Origin: Ruminococcus sp.
GTDB taxonomy: Bacteria; Bacillota; Clostridia; Oscillospirales; Acutalibacteraceae
DNA: 38,950 bases
Direction: 5' to 3'
Assembly (NCBI GenBank): GCA_023665555.1
Contig: JAMPDR010000012.1
Location: 1-38,950 of the forward strand
The translations under genes and the position numbers were made by a program. The notes below the pieces were generated by a model. The model was given only the letters and a program-made list of their open reading frames with translations, was not told where the DNA came from and made no database searches. Positions 7,948 through 14,944 of the stretch are shown here, piece by piece; position 1 is the stretch's first letter, and every line of letters begins with the position of its first letter.

Positions 7948-8490
7948 ATGGTTTATTGTTTTTTAGCGGATGGTTTTGAAGAAGTTGAGGCCTTGGCTCC
8001 GGTTGATATGCTCAGACGAGCAGGAGTTGATGTTAGAACCGTTGGTGTAAATGCCGCGAATATAACAGGCTCTCATAACATAACAGTACATTGCGATCTT
8101 ACTGCTGACAGAATTTTGCTTAGCAATGACATTGATGCAATCATTCTGCCGGGCGGTATGCCGGGAACATTGAACCTTGAAGCATCGACAGTAGTTCAGG
8201 CAGTTATTGAACACTGCGTTTCAGCCGGAAAATACGTTTGCGCAATTTGTGCCGCGCCGTCAATTCTAGGCCACAAAGGTTTGCTGAACGGAAAAGAAGC
8301 TATTGCTTTTCCCGGCTTTGAAAAAGATTTAAAAGGCGCATCAATCAGCAGTAAACATGTTGTAAAAGACGGTGTTTTCATCACTGCAAAGGGTGCAGGT
8401 GTTGCAATTGATTTTGGTCTTGAAATTGTAGCTGCACTGTGTGGAGAAGATACTGCGAAAAAAATCCGTGAATCGATTCAGTGTGTGTGA
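7948..8490 (+). CDS. DJ-1/PfpI family protein (YajL/ThiJ-like)
   Basis: This 180-residue protein carries the DJ-1/PfpI fold markers: an early FLADGFEEVEALAPVDMLRRAG, the conserved Glu in FEE, LPGG near the middle, and the nucleophile-elbow cysteine in CAICAAP. Members include YajL and human DJ-1, linked to protein or nucleotide deglycation and oxidative-stress chaperone roles, though the physiological reaction is debated. The ATG at 7948 is preferred over 7939 because GAAAGGG at 7931-7937 gives a 10-nt spacing. The next gene begins 1 nt after its stop. Confidence 0.87.
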   Translation: MVYCFLADGFEEVEALAPVDMLRRAGVDVRTVGVNAANITGSHNITVHCDLTADRILLSNDIDAIILPGGMPGTLNLEASTVVQAVIEHCVSAGKYVCAICAAPSILGHKGLLNGKEAIAFPGFEKDLKGASISSKHVVKDGVFITAKGAGVAIDFGLEIVAALCGEDTAKKIRESIQCV

Positions 8491-8491
8491 T

Positions 8492-9049
8492 ATGAAAACT
8501 AAAGCAGAACTCAGACGATATTTTAAGCAGATACGAAGGCAAATGACAGATAAGCAGCGGCTTGATAATGAAATTTTTAAACTTCTTATTAACTGCGAAC
8601 CTTATACTTCAAGTGATGTTATTTTTACCTATGTTTCATCACAGGGTGAGGTTGACACAAGAAAGCTGATAGCTTACGCACTTACTCATGGTAAAGCTGT
8701 TGCAGTTCCAAAATGTGAAACCCAAAAATGTACAATGAAGTTTTACCTCATTTCATCTATGGATGATTTAATCGTTGGTGCTTATGATATACTTGAACCT
8801 GATATTGATAAATGTGCTCCTGCACAGCAGAGTGAATGTTCTCTTTGCATTGTGCCCGGATTGTCATTTGATAAATGCGGTTATCGTCTTGGATTCGGTA
8901 AGGGGTATTATGACAGATTCTTGGCTGATTTTAAAGGCAGTGCACTTGGATTATGCTATGAAAACTGTCTTAGTGATGAACTTATTATAAATGAATTTGA
9001 TAAGCAGGTTTCGGTTTTGATTACCGAAAAATATATATATAAATTTTGA
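8492..9049 (+). CDS. 5-formyltetrahydrofolate cyclo-ligase
   Basis: Converts 5-formyl-THF to 5,10-methenyl-THF with ATP, returning a storage folate to the active one-carbon pool. The 185-residue protein has the basic N-terminal helix (KTKAELRRYFKQIRRQM), a mid-protein VPKCE, and the family hallmark LGFGKGYYDRFL close to residue 135. The ATG at 8492 follows the DJ-1 gene stop by 1 nt. The earlier in-frame ATG at 8441 would overlap that gene by 50 bp and is not preferred. A folate enzyme here fits the nearby ThyX and tmk. Known symbols for this enzyme include fau, ygfA and MTHFS. Confidence 0.92.
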   Translation: MKTKAELRRYFKQIRRQMTDKQRLDNEIFKLLINCEPYTSSDVIFTYVSSQGEVDTRKLIAYALTHGKAVAVPKCETQKCTMKFYLISSMDDLIVGAYDILEPDIDKCAPAQQSECSLCIVPGLSFDKCGYRLGFGKGYYDRFLADFKGSALGLCYENCLSDELIINEFDKQVSVLITEKYIYKF

Positions 9050-9066
9050 TAGCAAGGAGAATAAAA

Positions 9067-10536
9067 ATGGACGATCGCAGATATGATGGGTTCGGCAGTG
9101 AGCCGCCTAAGGGAGAATCCACATATGATTATTTCTATTCAACCGAAAGAAGCAAAAAGAGCGACTTCAGAGTTTCAATAAATGATGATTCCTACGGACA
9201 GCCAGTATCATCGGGCGGTAGTATGGGCGCGACGCGACCGGCAACTGATGACGGAAGATTTAAGGTGTCGATTCCCGAACAAAATCCGAGAACCAATCCG
9301 CAGACGGCAAGAAGAACTGCAAGCGGCAGCACTGCAAGAAATACATCAGGCAAAGCGGCTGCGGCGAAAAGACAGCCACCTAAAAAAGGTAAAACTCCTG
9401 CCAAATCATCTAAATCAAAGGCACAGAAAAAGGAGCGTTTTTTGAAAAAATCAATTCTGCTTTGTGCGTGCCTTATTGCGATTGCAATAATTACAACAGT
9501 TGTTTCAACAATTGCGCTTGCAACAATCAATGATATTTTGGCTATCAATAAAGAAAGCGGAACAACAGTTTCCGTAGTTATCAATGAGGGAGATACATTT
9601 GATGATGTCATAGATACCCTTGCAGACAATGACCTCATTTCACAGAAACTTCTTGTTAAACTTTTCTGTAAGTTCAGACATTATGATGGTTATTTCAGCA
9701 CTAAGCAGAACAAGTACATCGAAATTCAGTATGTGCCGGGTGTCTATTATCTCGAAACTAACAGCGGTGTTGAATCAATGTTGGAATCCATGAGAGAATC
9801 ATCAAGTGGTTCAAGGGAAACCGTCAGATTAACTTTCCCGGAAGGTTGGACAATTGCCCAGATTTTCCAAAAGATAGAAAAATACGGTGTATGTACTGCT
9901 GAAAAGCTTTATGCAAATCTTGATATTGTAGGTAAACAGTTTGATTTCTATGAAAAAATCAAATCAAATTCCGGCAGATATCTCAAGGCCGAAGGTTATC
10001 TTTTCCCCGATACCTATGATTTCTATCTTAATGAAAATGCAAGTTCAGTTTTGAAGAAATTGTTCACAAACTTTGAGAATAAATGGAACAGCGAATATCA
10101 GGACGATGCGAAAAAACTCGGCCGCTCAATTGATGAAATTATAATCATTGCGTCAATCATTCAGCGTGAAGCAAAGGATAAGAGCCAGATGGCGAATATT
10201 TCATCGGTTCTTCACAATCGACTTGCTAATCCATCAACTTATCCGCAGCTTGAAATGAACTCTACCAAGGATTATATTACTTCACTCAAGGAATACAAGG
10301 TATTCAATGATTCATATTATTCGATATATCTTGATTCCTATAACACCTACAGCATTGAGGGGCTTCCGCCGGGAGCAATCTGCAATCCAGGTGTAGACGC
10401 AATCGAAGCTGCATTGAATCCTGCTCAGACAGATTATCATTTCTTCTGCCATGATAAAAAGGGAACAATTTATCTTGCAGTTACTGCTTCTGAGCATAAG
10501 AGAAACACTGAAAAAGTGTTCTATGAAGACAATTAA
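9067..10536 (+). CDS. mltG: Endolytic murein transglycosylase MltG (YceG-like)
   Basis: Membrane-anchored lytic transglycosylase that cuts nascent glycan strands and so sets their length. The 489-residue protein has three parts. A basic, low-complexity cytoplasmic N-terminus (about 1-125) is rich in Ala, Lys, Ser and Thr. One membrane helix follows (about 127-152), then the extracellular domain, with LysM-like VVINEGDTFDDVIDTL, FPEGWTIAQIFQKI, EGYLFPDTYDF, the catalytic Glu in ASIIQREAK, HNRL, and EGLPPGAICNPG. The N-terminus is much longer than in E. coli MltG and contains two copies of F-(R/K)-VSI. The start at 9067 has an AAGGAG at the right distance; an earlier in-frame ATG at 9046 overlaps the gene before. 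Confidence 0.93.
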   Translation: MDDRRYDGFGSEPPKGESTYDYFYSTERSKKSDFRVSINDDSYGQPVSSGGSMGATRPATDDGRFKVSIPEQNPRTNPQTARRTASGSTARNTSGKAAAAKRQPPKKGKTPAKSSKSKAQKKERFLKKSILLCACLIAIAIITTVVSTIALATINDILAINKESGTTVSVVINEGDTFDDVIDTLADNDLISQKLLVKLFCKFRHYDGYFSTKQNKYIEIQYVPGVYYLETNSGVESMLESMRESSSGSRETVRLTFPEGWTIAQIFQKIEKYGVCTAEKLYANLDIVGKQFDFYEKIKSNSGRYLKAEGYLFPDTYDFYLNENASSVLKKLFTNFENKWNSEYQDDAKKLGRSIDEIIIIASIIQREAKDKSQMANISSVLHNRLANPSTYPQLEMNSTKDYITSLKEYKVFNDSYYSIYLDSYNTYSIEGLPPGAICNPGVDAIEAALNPAQTDYHFFCHDKKGTIYLAVTASEHKRNTEKVFYEDN

Positions 10537-10572
10537 AATTGATATAATCGGAAGGATGCTTTGCTTATGATG

Positions 10573-10599
10573 CGCTCCGGTCTGTACTGAATCGGAGCG
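10573..10599 (+). other. Hairpin between mltG and the U32 gene, no U-tract
   Basis: A perfect 7-bp GC-rich stem (10573-10579 with 10593-10599) is followed by TTATCCCGC, not a T-run. It is therefore not a standard terminator. It may mark an mRNA processing or stability site inside the run. Confidence 0.5.
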
Positions 10600-10624
10600 T
10601 TATCCCGCATTGTAAAAAAGATAA

Positions 10625-11887
10625 ATGGGTAAGATTGAAAATTTTCAAAAACCGGAACTTCTCGCTCCGGCAGGTGATATGGAGCGATTAAAAGCAGCGG
10701 TCAAATATGGAGCAGATGCCGTCTATGTCGGTGGCACTGTTTTCGGAATGCGTACAGCACCGTCTAATTTCACTGAGGCGCAGCTTAAATCGGCTGTGGA
10801 TTTTTGCCATGAAAACGATGTAAAGCTTTATTTGACCTGCAACGTACTTCCGAGAAATGATGAGTTATCACAACTGCCGTCATTTCTTGGAAACGCACAA
10901 AATAGCGGTGTAGATGCTCTTATTATTTCGGATGTTGGTGTTCTTGAATATGCAAAAAAATATGCACCTGATGTTGAAATCCATATTTCAACGCAATCCG
11001 GAGTTGTCAACTATGCATCGTCAAATGCATTTTATAAAATGGGTGCAAAACGCATAGTAACAGCAAGAGAACTTTCAATGGCTGAAATTGCCGATATAAG
11101 AAAAAATATACCTAACGATATGGACATTGAGTGCTTTGTTCATGGCGCGATGTGCGTCTCATTTTCGGGTCGCTGCTTGATTTCAAACTATCTTGTTGGT
11201 CGTGACTCTAACAGGGGAGATTGTGCACAGCCATGTCGCTGGAAATATCACCTTATGGAAGAAACCAGGCCGGGGGTATATTTCCCTGTTAATGAGGGAG
11301 ATGGCGGCACATATCTGTTCAATTCAAAAGATATGTGTATGATTGAGCATATACCCGAGCTTGTTAAAGCAGGCATCACAAGCTTTAAAATTGAGGGAAG
11401 AGCCAAATCGGAATATTACGTTTCGGTCATTACCAATGCATATAGGCAGGCAATTGATGGCTTTCTTGCAAATCCGTGTGATGAATATGTTCCCGAACAG
11501 TGGATTCTTGATGAAGTGCGCAAGGTAAGCTATCGCGATTATTGCACAGGCTTTTATTTTTGTGCACCGTCGCAAGATGCCAACATAAGCTATAAAGGCG
11601 GTTATAACCGCGAATGGGATGTTATGGCAGTTGTTGACAAATGGGAAAACGGTGTTGCTTATTGCACACAAAGAAATCGCTTTTTTGACGGCGACGAACT
11701 TGAAACAATGGAAGTTGCCAAAAAGCCGTTTAAAGTTAAAGCAACTGAGCTTAAAAACGAAGCAGGGGAGTCAATCGAATCAACCAATCATCCCCTTATG
11801 AAGTTTACGTTTAAATGTGACAAAGAACTTGAACCTGGAGCAATTTTACGCAAAGAAAGACCTGAAGGTGCAAGGGTTATAATATGA
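10625..11887 (+). CDS. U32 family protein, probable tRNA uridine(34) hydroxylase TrhP-like
   Basis: U32 proteins once called collagenase-like peptidases are now known to include TrhP (E. coli YegQ, Bacillus YrrN/YrrO), which help make 5-hydroxyuridine at tRNA position 34 from prephenate. The 420-residue protein opens with PELLAPAGDMERLKAAVKYGADAVYVGG. It carries the four-Cys set C177, C184, C200 and C204 (CVSFSGRC ... GDCAQPCR) and the KIEGRAKSEYYV motif. A neighbouring mltG matches the Bacillus yrrL-yrrM-yrrN-yrrO order, which favours the TrhP role over RlhA. Upstream ribosome site is weak. A strong terminator follows. Confidence 0.82.
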   Translation: MGKIENFQKPELLAPAGDMERLKAAVKYGADAVYVGGTVFGMRTAPSNFTEAQLKSAVDFCHENDVKLYLTCNVLPRNDELSQLPSFLGNAQNSGVDALIISDVGVLEYAKKYAPDVEIHISTQSGVVNYASSNAFYKMGAKRIVTARELSMAEIADIRKNIPNDMDIECFVHGAMCVSFSGRCLISNYLVGRDSNRGDCAQPCRWKYHLMEETRPGVYFPVNEGDGGTYLFNSKDMCMIEHIPELVKAGITSFKIEGRAKSEYYVSVITNAYRQAIDGFLANPCDEYVPEQWILDEVRKVSYRDYCTGFYFCAPSQDANISYKGGYNREWDVMAVVDKWENGVAYCTQRNRFFDGDELETMEVAKKPFKVKATELKNEAGESIESTNHPLMKFTFKCDKELEPGAILRKERPEGARVII

Positions 11888-11926
11888 GAAAACCCACTGT
11901 CTGAAAAAGGCAGTGGGTTTATCTTA
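11888..11926 (+). terminator. Rho-independent terminator ending the cupin-to-U32 run
   Basis: A 12-bp stem (11891-11902 with 11908-11919, one G-U pair) with a GAAAA loop is followed by TTTATCTTAT. Confidence 0.85.
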
Positions 11927-11992
11927 TCACGAGTGTCCAAAACGCATGGCTGATAAATCCTCGTAGCGTATACTTCCGTTTCATCTGCTTAC

Positions 11993-12021
11993 TTGATTTT
12001 ATCTGGTGTTAGTAGTATAAT
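11993..12021 (+). promoter_or_regulatory. SigA-type promoter for tRNA-Ala
   Basis: TTGATT at 11993-11998 and TATAAT at 12016-12021 are 17 bp apart and end 17 bp before the tRNA. Confidence 0.75.
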
Positions 12022-12038
12022 ATCATAAAAATAGACGT

Positions 12039-12114
12039 GGGGATGTAGCTCAGTTGGAAGAGCGTTCGGTTCGCAACCGAAAGGGCGAGAGTTCAAATCT
12101 CTTCATCTCCACCA
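12039..12114 (+). tRNA. tRNA-Ala (anticodon CGC)
   Basis: The sequence folds into a 76-nt cloverleaf. The 7-bp acceptor stem contains G3-U70, the alanine identity pair. The D stem is GCTC/GAGC, the anticodon stem is TTCGG/CCGAA with loop TTCGCAA (anticodon CGC, codon GCG), and the T arm loop is TTCAAAT. The CCA end is encoded at 12112-12114, followed by a short T-run. Confidence 0.95.
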
Positions 12115-12138
12115 TTTTTCGCATAGAAGGTGATATCT

Positions 12139-12696
12139 GTGTTTAACACATTATATGAATACAGCTTAGATATAACGCAATTGCTTTGGTGCTTAATACC
12201 CTTAGTGGTTGGTACTGCCTTTTTTGCTAATTCCGTTGTGTCTGTAATAAGAAAGAACAGAGCAAAAGGCTGGGATGGTTGCGTTATGTTTTTCTTTAAG
12301 ATAGTCGGTTTTATAGTCGGTCCTCTTTGCTTTATACTGTTTGTTTTAATGGTTGCAGGAACTCTCAGCGAAAACTCTGAGTATAAACAAAGGATTAAAA
12401 CTGACGATGTGAGTATTGTTGAAGGCTATGTTGAAAACTTTCATCCGCAGTCGTATGAGGGTCACGATGATGAAAGTTTTGAGATAGACGGTGTGCAGTT
12501 TGTATATTCTGATTTCTATATTATGAACGGATACCATAAATCTGCATCGCATGGCGGTGTAATTACACACAATGGTCAATATCTTAAAATTAAGTATATC
12601 GAAGAGAAACTTGACGGCGAAACAAACACCGTGATTTTATACATTGCTGAAAATTCCGAGAAAAGCATCGATACATCTGATGCTGAAGATTCCTGA
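12139..12696 (+). CDS. Unrecognised two-helix membrane protein
   Basis: The 185-residue product has two likely membrane helices (about residues 12-33 and 48-72) with a short basic loop between them. A soluble C-terminal domain of about 110 residues follows, containing VEGYVENFHPQ, ESFEIDGVQFVYSDF, SHGGVITHNGQYLKIKYIE and NTVILYI. This C-domain pattern also occurs in hypothetical membrane proteins of other phyla, as far as I recall; no function is known to me. The GTG at 12139 is chosen over the GTG at 12130, since AAGGTGAT at 12127-12134 is a near-perfect ribosome site for it. The gene starts 24 bp after tRNA-Ala and may share its promoter. Confidence 0.7.
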   Translation: MFNTLYEYSLDITQLLWCLIPLVVGTAFFANSVVSVIRKNRAKGWDGCVMFFFKIVGFIVGPLCFILFVLMVAGTLSENSEYKQRIKTDDVSIVEGYVENFHPQSYEGHDDESFEIDGVQFVYSDFYIMNGYHKSASHGGVITHNGQYLKIKYIEEKLDGETNTVILYIAENSEKSIDTSDAEDS

Positions 12697-12736
12697 TATA
12701 AGTTAATGCAAGGTTGAATTTTATTTGCTTTATCTC

Positions 12737-12764
12737 TTGACAAATCGCAAATAGATGCTAAAAT
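12737..12764 (+). promoter_or_regulatory. SigA-type promoter for the radical SAM gene
   Basis: TTGACA at 12737-12742 and TAAAAT at 12759-12764 are 16 bp apart. Transcription would begin near 12771, at the first base of a hairpin. Confidence 0.75.
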
Positions 12765-12770
12765 AATATT

Positions 12771-12886
12771 CGGGCAGTTCGTAACCATCCTGCCTCAGAA
12801 ATACCCAATAGGATTTTCTGAAATCAAAACTAAGGAGTGTATATGGGGTTGGTTTGCCCCTTTGCGTCCTTATGGGCGCTTTTTTT
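12771..12886 (+). promoter_or_regulatory. Structured leader with terminator/antiterminator, possible preQ1-class riboswitch
   Basis: The predicted RNA starts with hairpin GGGCAG/CTGCCT (12772-12777 with 12790-12795), then CAGAAA/TTTCTG (12796-12801 with 12815-12820) and an A-rich tail AAAACTAAGG. An intrinsic terminator (stem 12864-12869 with 12874-12879, TTAT loop, seven T) overlaps the first codons of the longest open frame. TAAGGA at 12831-12836 exactly complements TCCTTA at 12867-12872 inside the terminator, giving a competing antiterminator. The A-rich CTAAGG tail and its use as a switching strand recall preQ1-I riboswitches, and the gene context is queuosine salvage. The aptamer loop does not clearly match the consensus I remember, so the class is uncertain. 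Confidence 0.45.
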
Positions 12887-12893
12887 GTTGCTT

Positions 12894-13589
12894 ATGGAAA
12901 GATACAGTAAAATTTTGGAAAAACGACGGCGGGAAATTGTTCTCTTGCGTGCAAGCGGATGTGTATATAAAAAATGCACATTCTGCGATTATCACGAAGA
13001 CAAGTGCAGTGATGATGCAGAAAACTTTAAATTAAACAGTAGCGTTTTAAGTAATGTAACAGGTGAGTTCGGCGAACTTGAAGTCATTAACAGCGGCTCT
13101 GTTTTTGAACTTGACAACCGAACTATGCAGCTTATAAAAAGCATTTGCAAGAAAAAAGGAATAACAACCATTCACTTTGAATCTCATTATCTTTATAGAA
13201 AAAAGATTCCTTGGCTTCGGCAGGAATTTTCAGATTTCGAACTGAAAATGAAACTCGGTCTTGAAACATTCGATTATGACTTTCGTGAAAACGTCCTCAA
13301 AAAAGGCATTAATGAACATGACGAAAAAGTCATCTGTGAAAACTTTGACGAGGCGAACTTTTTGTTCGGAATCAATGGACAAACCGCCAAATCAATGGAA
13401 AGCGATATTACTCTCGGTCTTGCAAATTTTGAAAGAATATGCGTCAATATCATGTGTGAAAATTCAACCGCAATTAAACCTGACTTTGATGTGATTTCTG
13501 CTTTTATGCATGAGATTTATCCTAAGTATAAGGATAATGACCGCATTGATATTTTGATTAATAATACTGATTTTGGAGTGGGTGATTAA
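12894..13589 (+). CDS. Radical SAM protein, probable queuine lyase (QueL-like)
   Basis: The 231-residue protein is a compact radical SAM enzyme with C23-x4-C28-x2-C31 (GCVYKKCTFCDYHED), an unusual spacing compared with CxxxCxxC. Next come the GSVFELDNR and LGLETFD strands of a short TIM-type barrel. The gene after it encodes a YhhQ-type queuosine-precursor transporter. In gut bacteria such as Clostridioides difficile a small radical SAM subgroup, QueL, turns queuine into preQ1 for tRNA modification. Protein size, the Cys motif and the transporter neighbour make this my best assignment, but it is inference. The start is uncertain. The ATG at 12843 has a good AAGGAG, yet it would add a hydrophobic 17-residue stretch encoded across a terminator-like hairpin. 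The ATG at 12894 gives a natural N-terminus but has no ribosome site. Confidence 0.62.
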   Translation: MERYSKILEKRRREIVLLRASGCVYKKCTFCDYHEDKCSDDAENFKLNSSVLSNVTGEFGELEVINSGSVFELDNRTMQLIKSICKKKGITTIHFESHYLYRKKIPWLRQEFSDFELKMKLGLETFDYDFRENVLKKGINEHDEKVICENFDEANFLFGINGQTAKSMESDITLGLANFERICVNIMCENSTAIKPDFDVISAFMHEIYPKYKDNDRIDILINNTDFGVGD

Positions 13590-13737
13590 CGTGAAAAATC
13601 ACGCTAATCGGATTGTATGTCCTCAAAATTTTCCTACGGCAAAATTTTGAATGGACTAAAATTCCATTATGCGCCTTGCCCGGCTACAGCAAGGAGTATG
13701 AAAATATTTAAATTAACTGTTTGTAGCCGGAAAGGTT
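13590..13737 (+). promoter_or_regulatory. Highly structured leader with interlocking stems before the transporter gene
   Basis: Three elements fill this gap. A CGTGA/TCACG hairpin lies at 13590-13603. A long hairpin follows with TCAAAATTTT (13623-13632) pairing AAAATTTTGA (13641-13650), flanked by GTCC/GGAC. The third is an interlocked pair: CCTTGC (13674-13679) with GCAAGG (13689-13694), whose entire loop CCGGCTACA (13680-13688) is perfectly complementary to TGTAGCCGG (13722-13730). This can form an H-type pseudoknot or two exclusive hairpins. The downstream strand abuts AAAGG, the ribosome site of the next gene. It does not match preQ1-I, -II or -III as I remember them. Confidence 0.6.
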
Positions 13738-14463
13738 ATGGAATTAAATATGATAAATGAACTTTTATTGATAGGATCTGTAATTTTTATTTTTTCAATG
13801 GCAATTGTTGCTTATAAATTTTTCGGAAAAGCAGGACTTTACTGCATGTCTGCAATTGCAACTATTCTTGCAAATATTGAAGTACTTCTTCTGATTAAAG
13901 CATTTGGAATGGAGCAGACGCTCGGCAATGTTCTTTTTGCGGTTACGTTCCTCATAACAGATATACTTTCGGAATGTGAGGGTAAAAAAGCAGCAAACAA
14001 AGCAGTTTGGATTGGTATGTTCACATCACTGTTTTTCTTGTTGCTCAGCCAAAGTTGGCTTTTGTACGTTCCGACTGAGGGTGACTGGGCGATGGAGCCT
14101 ATGAAACAAATTTTCTCAAATACACCGAGAATGCTTATTGCATCATTTATCGTTTATGCCGTAAGTCAGATGTTTGATGTTTGGCTTTACCATAAATGGT
14201 GGTCTTTCACTGAGAAGAGATTCGGTGATAAACGCAAATTCCTGTGGCTGCGTAACAATGGCTCAACGCTTATCAGTCAGTTGCTCAATACGTTGCTGTT
14301 CACAGCTTTCGCATTCTATGGCACATATGATTTCAAAACACTTGTTTCAATCTTTCTGTCAAGTTATGTGATTTATATTGTAACATCACTGCTTGACACT
14401 CCTGCTGTATATATTGCAAGAAAAATCAGCGATAAGAAAAATAAGGAACTTATAGCAAAATAA
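13738..14463 (+). CDS. yhhQ: Queuosine precursor transporter (YhhQ/QPTR family, DUF165)
   Basis: Integral membrane protein of 241 residues with about six helices. Family markers are FAVTFLITDILSECEGKKAANKAVW near residues 65-90, the SQMFDVWLYHKWW block near 140-152, and WLRNNGSTLISQLLNT near 170-185. E. coli YhhQ carries preQ0 and preQ1; other members carry queuine. With the radical SAM gene upstream it forms a likely queuosine-salvage unit. The ATG at 13738 is very close to AAAGG (13731-13735), while an ATG at 13750 is 14 nt away. Initiation may therefore depend on the fold of the leader. Confidence 0.92.
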   Translation: MELNMINELLLIGSVIFIFSMAIVAYKFFGKAGLYCMSAIATILANIEVLLLIKAFGMEQTLGNVLFAVTFLITDILSECEGKKAANKAVWIGMFTSLFFLLLSQSWLLYVPTEGDWAMEPMKQIFSNTPRMLIASFIVYAVSQMFDVWLYHKWWSFTEKRFGDKRKFLWLRNNGSTLISQLLNTLLFTAFAFYGTYDFKTLVSIFLSSYVIYIVTSLLDTPAVYIARKISDKKNKELIAK

Positions 14464-14470
14464 GATATTG

Positions 14471-14500
14471 AGAAAGCCTGGCTAAAGGCTTTCTTTTTTT
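14471..14500 (+). terminator. Rho-independent terminator after yhhQ
   Basis: A 9-bp perfect stem (14471-14479 with 14486-14494) is followed by a run of seven T. Confidence 0.88.
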
Positions 14501-14527
14501 GCTTCATAACTTTATCTTGGTTTACTA

Positions 14528-14556
14528 TTGCAAATAAGATTTATTTATAGTATAAT
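14528..14556 (+). promoter_or_regulatory. SigA-type promoter for the zinc-ribbon gene
   Basis: TTGCAA at 14528-14533 and TATAAT at 14551-14556 are 17 bp apart. The start site would fall at the operator-like palindrome just downstream. Confidence 0.75.
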
Positions 14557-14595
14557 AACGTAAATCGTTATATATTAACGCTATTAGTTATAACG
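14554..14595. promoter_or_regulatory. Operator-like CGTTA/TAACG palindromes (copy 1)
   Basis: CGTTATATATTAACG at 14566-14580 is an interrupted palindrome with 5-bp arms. Extra TAACG half-sites occur at 14556-14560 and 14591-14595. Bases 14561-14572 are identical to 14945-14956 in front of the XRE regulator gene. Position over the start site suggests repression. Confidence 0.6.
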
Positions 14596-14625
14596 ATAAA
14601 TTATAATTTGAAGGAGTTAGAAATC

Positions 14626-14859
14626 ATGGTATGTCCAAAGTGCGGAAGCGAAAATGTAAATGTTCAAGTTGAACAAACATCAGCAAAGACAAATGGTAAG
14701 AATAAAGGATGCCTTTATGGTATTGGCAGAGCCTGCCTTATATTTTTTACCTGTGGTCTATGGCTGGTGTTTGGCAAAAAGAAAGAAACTCACAAAACAA
14801 AATATAAGAATGATACTGTTGCCATTTGTCAAAACTGCGGACACAAATGGAAAGTGTAA
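14626..14859 (+). CDS. Small membrane protein with split zinc ribbon
   Basis: The 77-residue protein has CxxC pairs at both ends (C3/C6 and C68/C71), which together could form one zinc ribbon. Between them lie a basic linker and one membrane helix (about residues 30-49) that separates the two knuckles in sequence. The ATG at 14626 has an AAGGAG with good spacing; the upstream TTG at 14608 overlaps that site and is rejected. Similar small zinc-ribbon membrane proteins are widespread in Firmicutes and have no assigned role that I know. It probably shares control with the XRE gene 162 bp downstream. Confidence 0.72.
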   Translation: MVCPKCGSENVNVQVEQTSAKTNGKNKGCLYGIGRACLIFFTCGLWLVFGKKKETHKTKYKNDTVAICQNCGHKWKV

Positions 14860-14873
14860 CACTTAGCGTTCAT

Positions 14874-14897
14874 GCTCGGCTTATGCCGAGCTTTCTT
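14874..14897 (+). terminator. Terminator after the zinc-ribbon gene
   Basis: A perfect 7-bp GC-rich stem (14874-14880 with 14885-14891), TTAT loop, then TTTCTT. The T-tract is short. Confidence 0.65.
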
Positions 14898-14944
14898 AGA
14901 TATTGAAGTAAAAGGTATGTTTAAAATTATATATAAAAAACACC

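Noticed and set aside
9192..9638. 148-codon minus-strand frame inside mltG
   Set aside because: Antisense shadow of the low-complexity Ala/Lys-rich MltG tail.
10573..10599. Terminator between mltG and the U32 gene
   Set aside because: The hairpin is strong but no T-run follows, so I kept it only as a hairpin.
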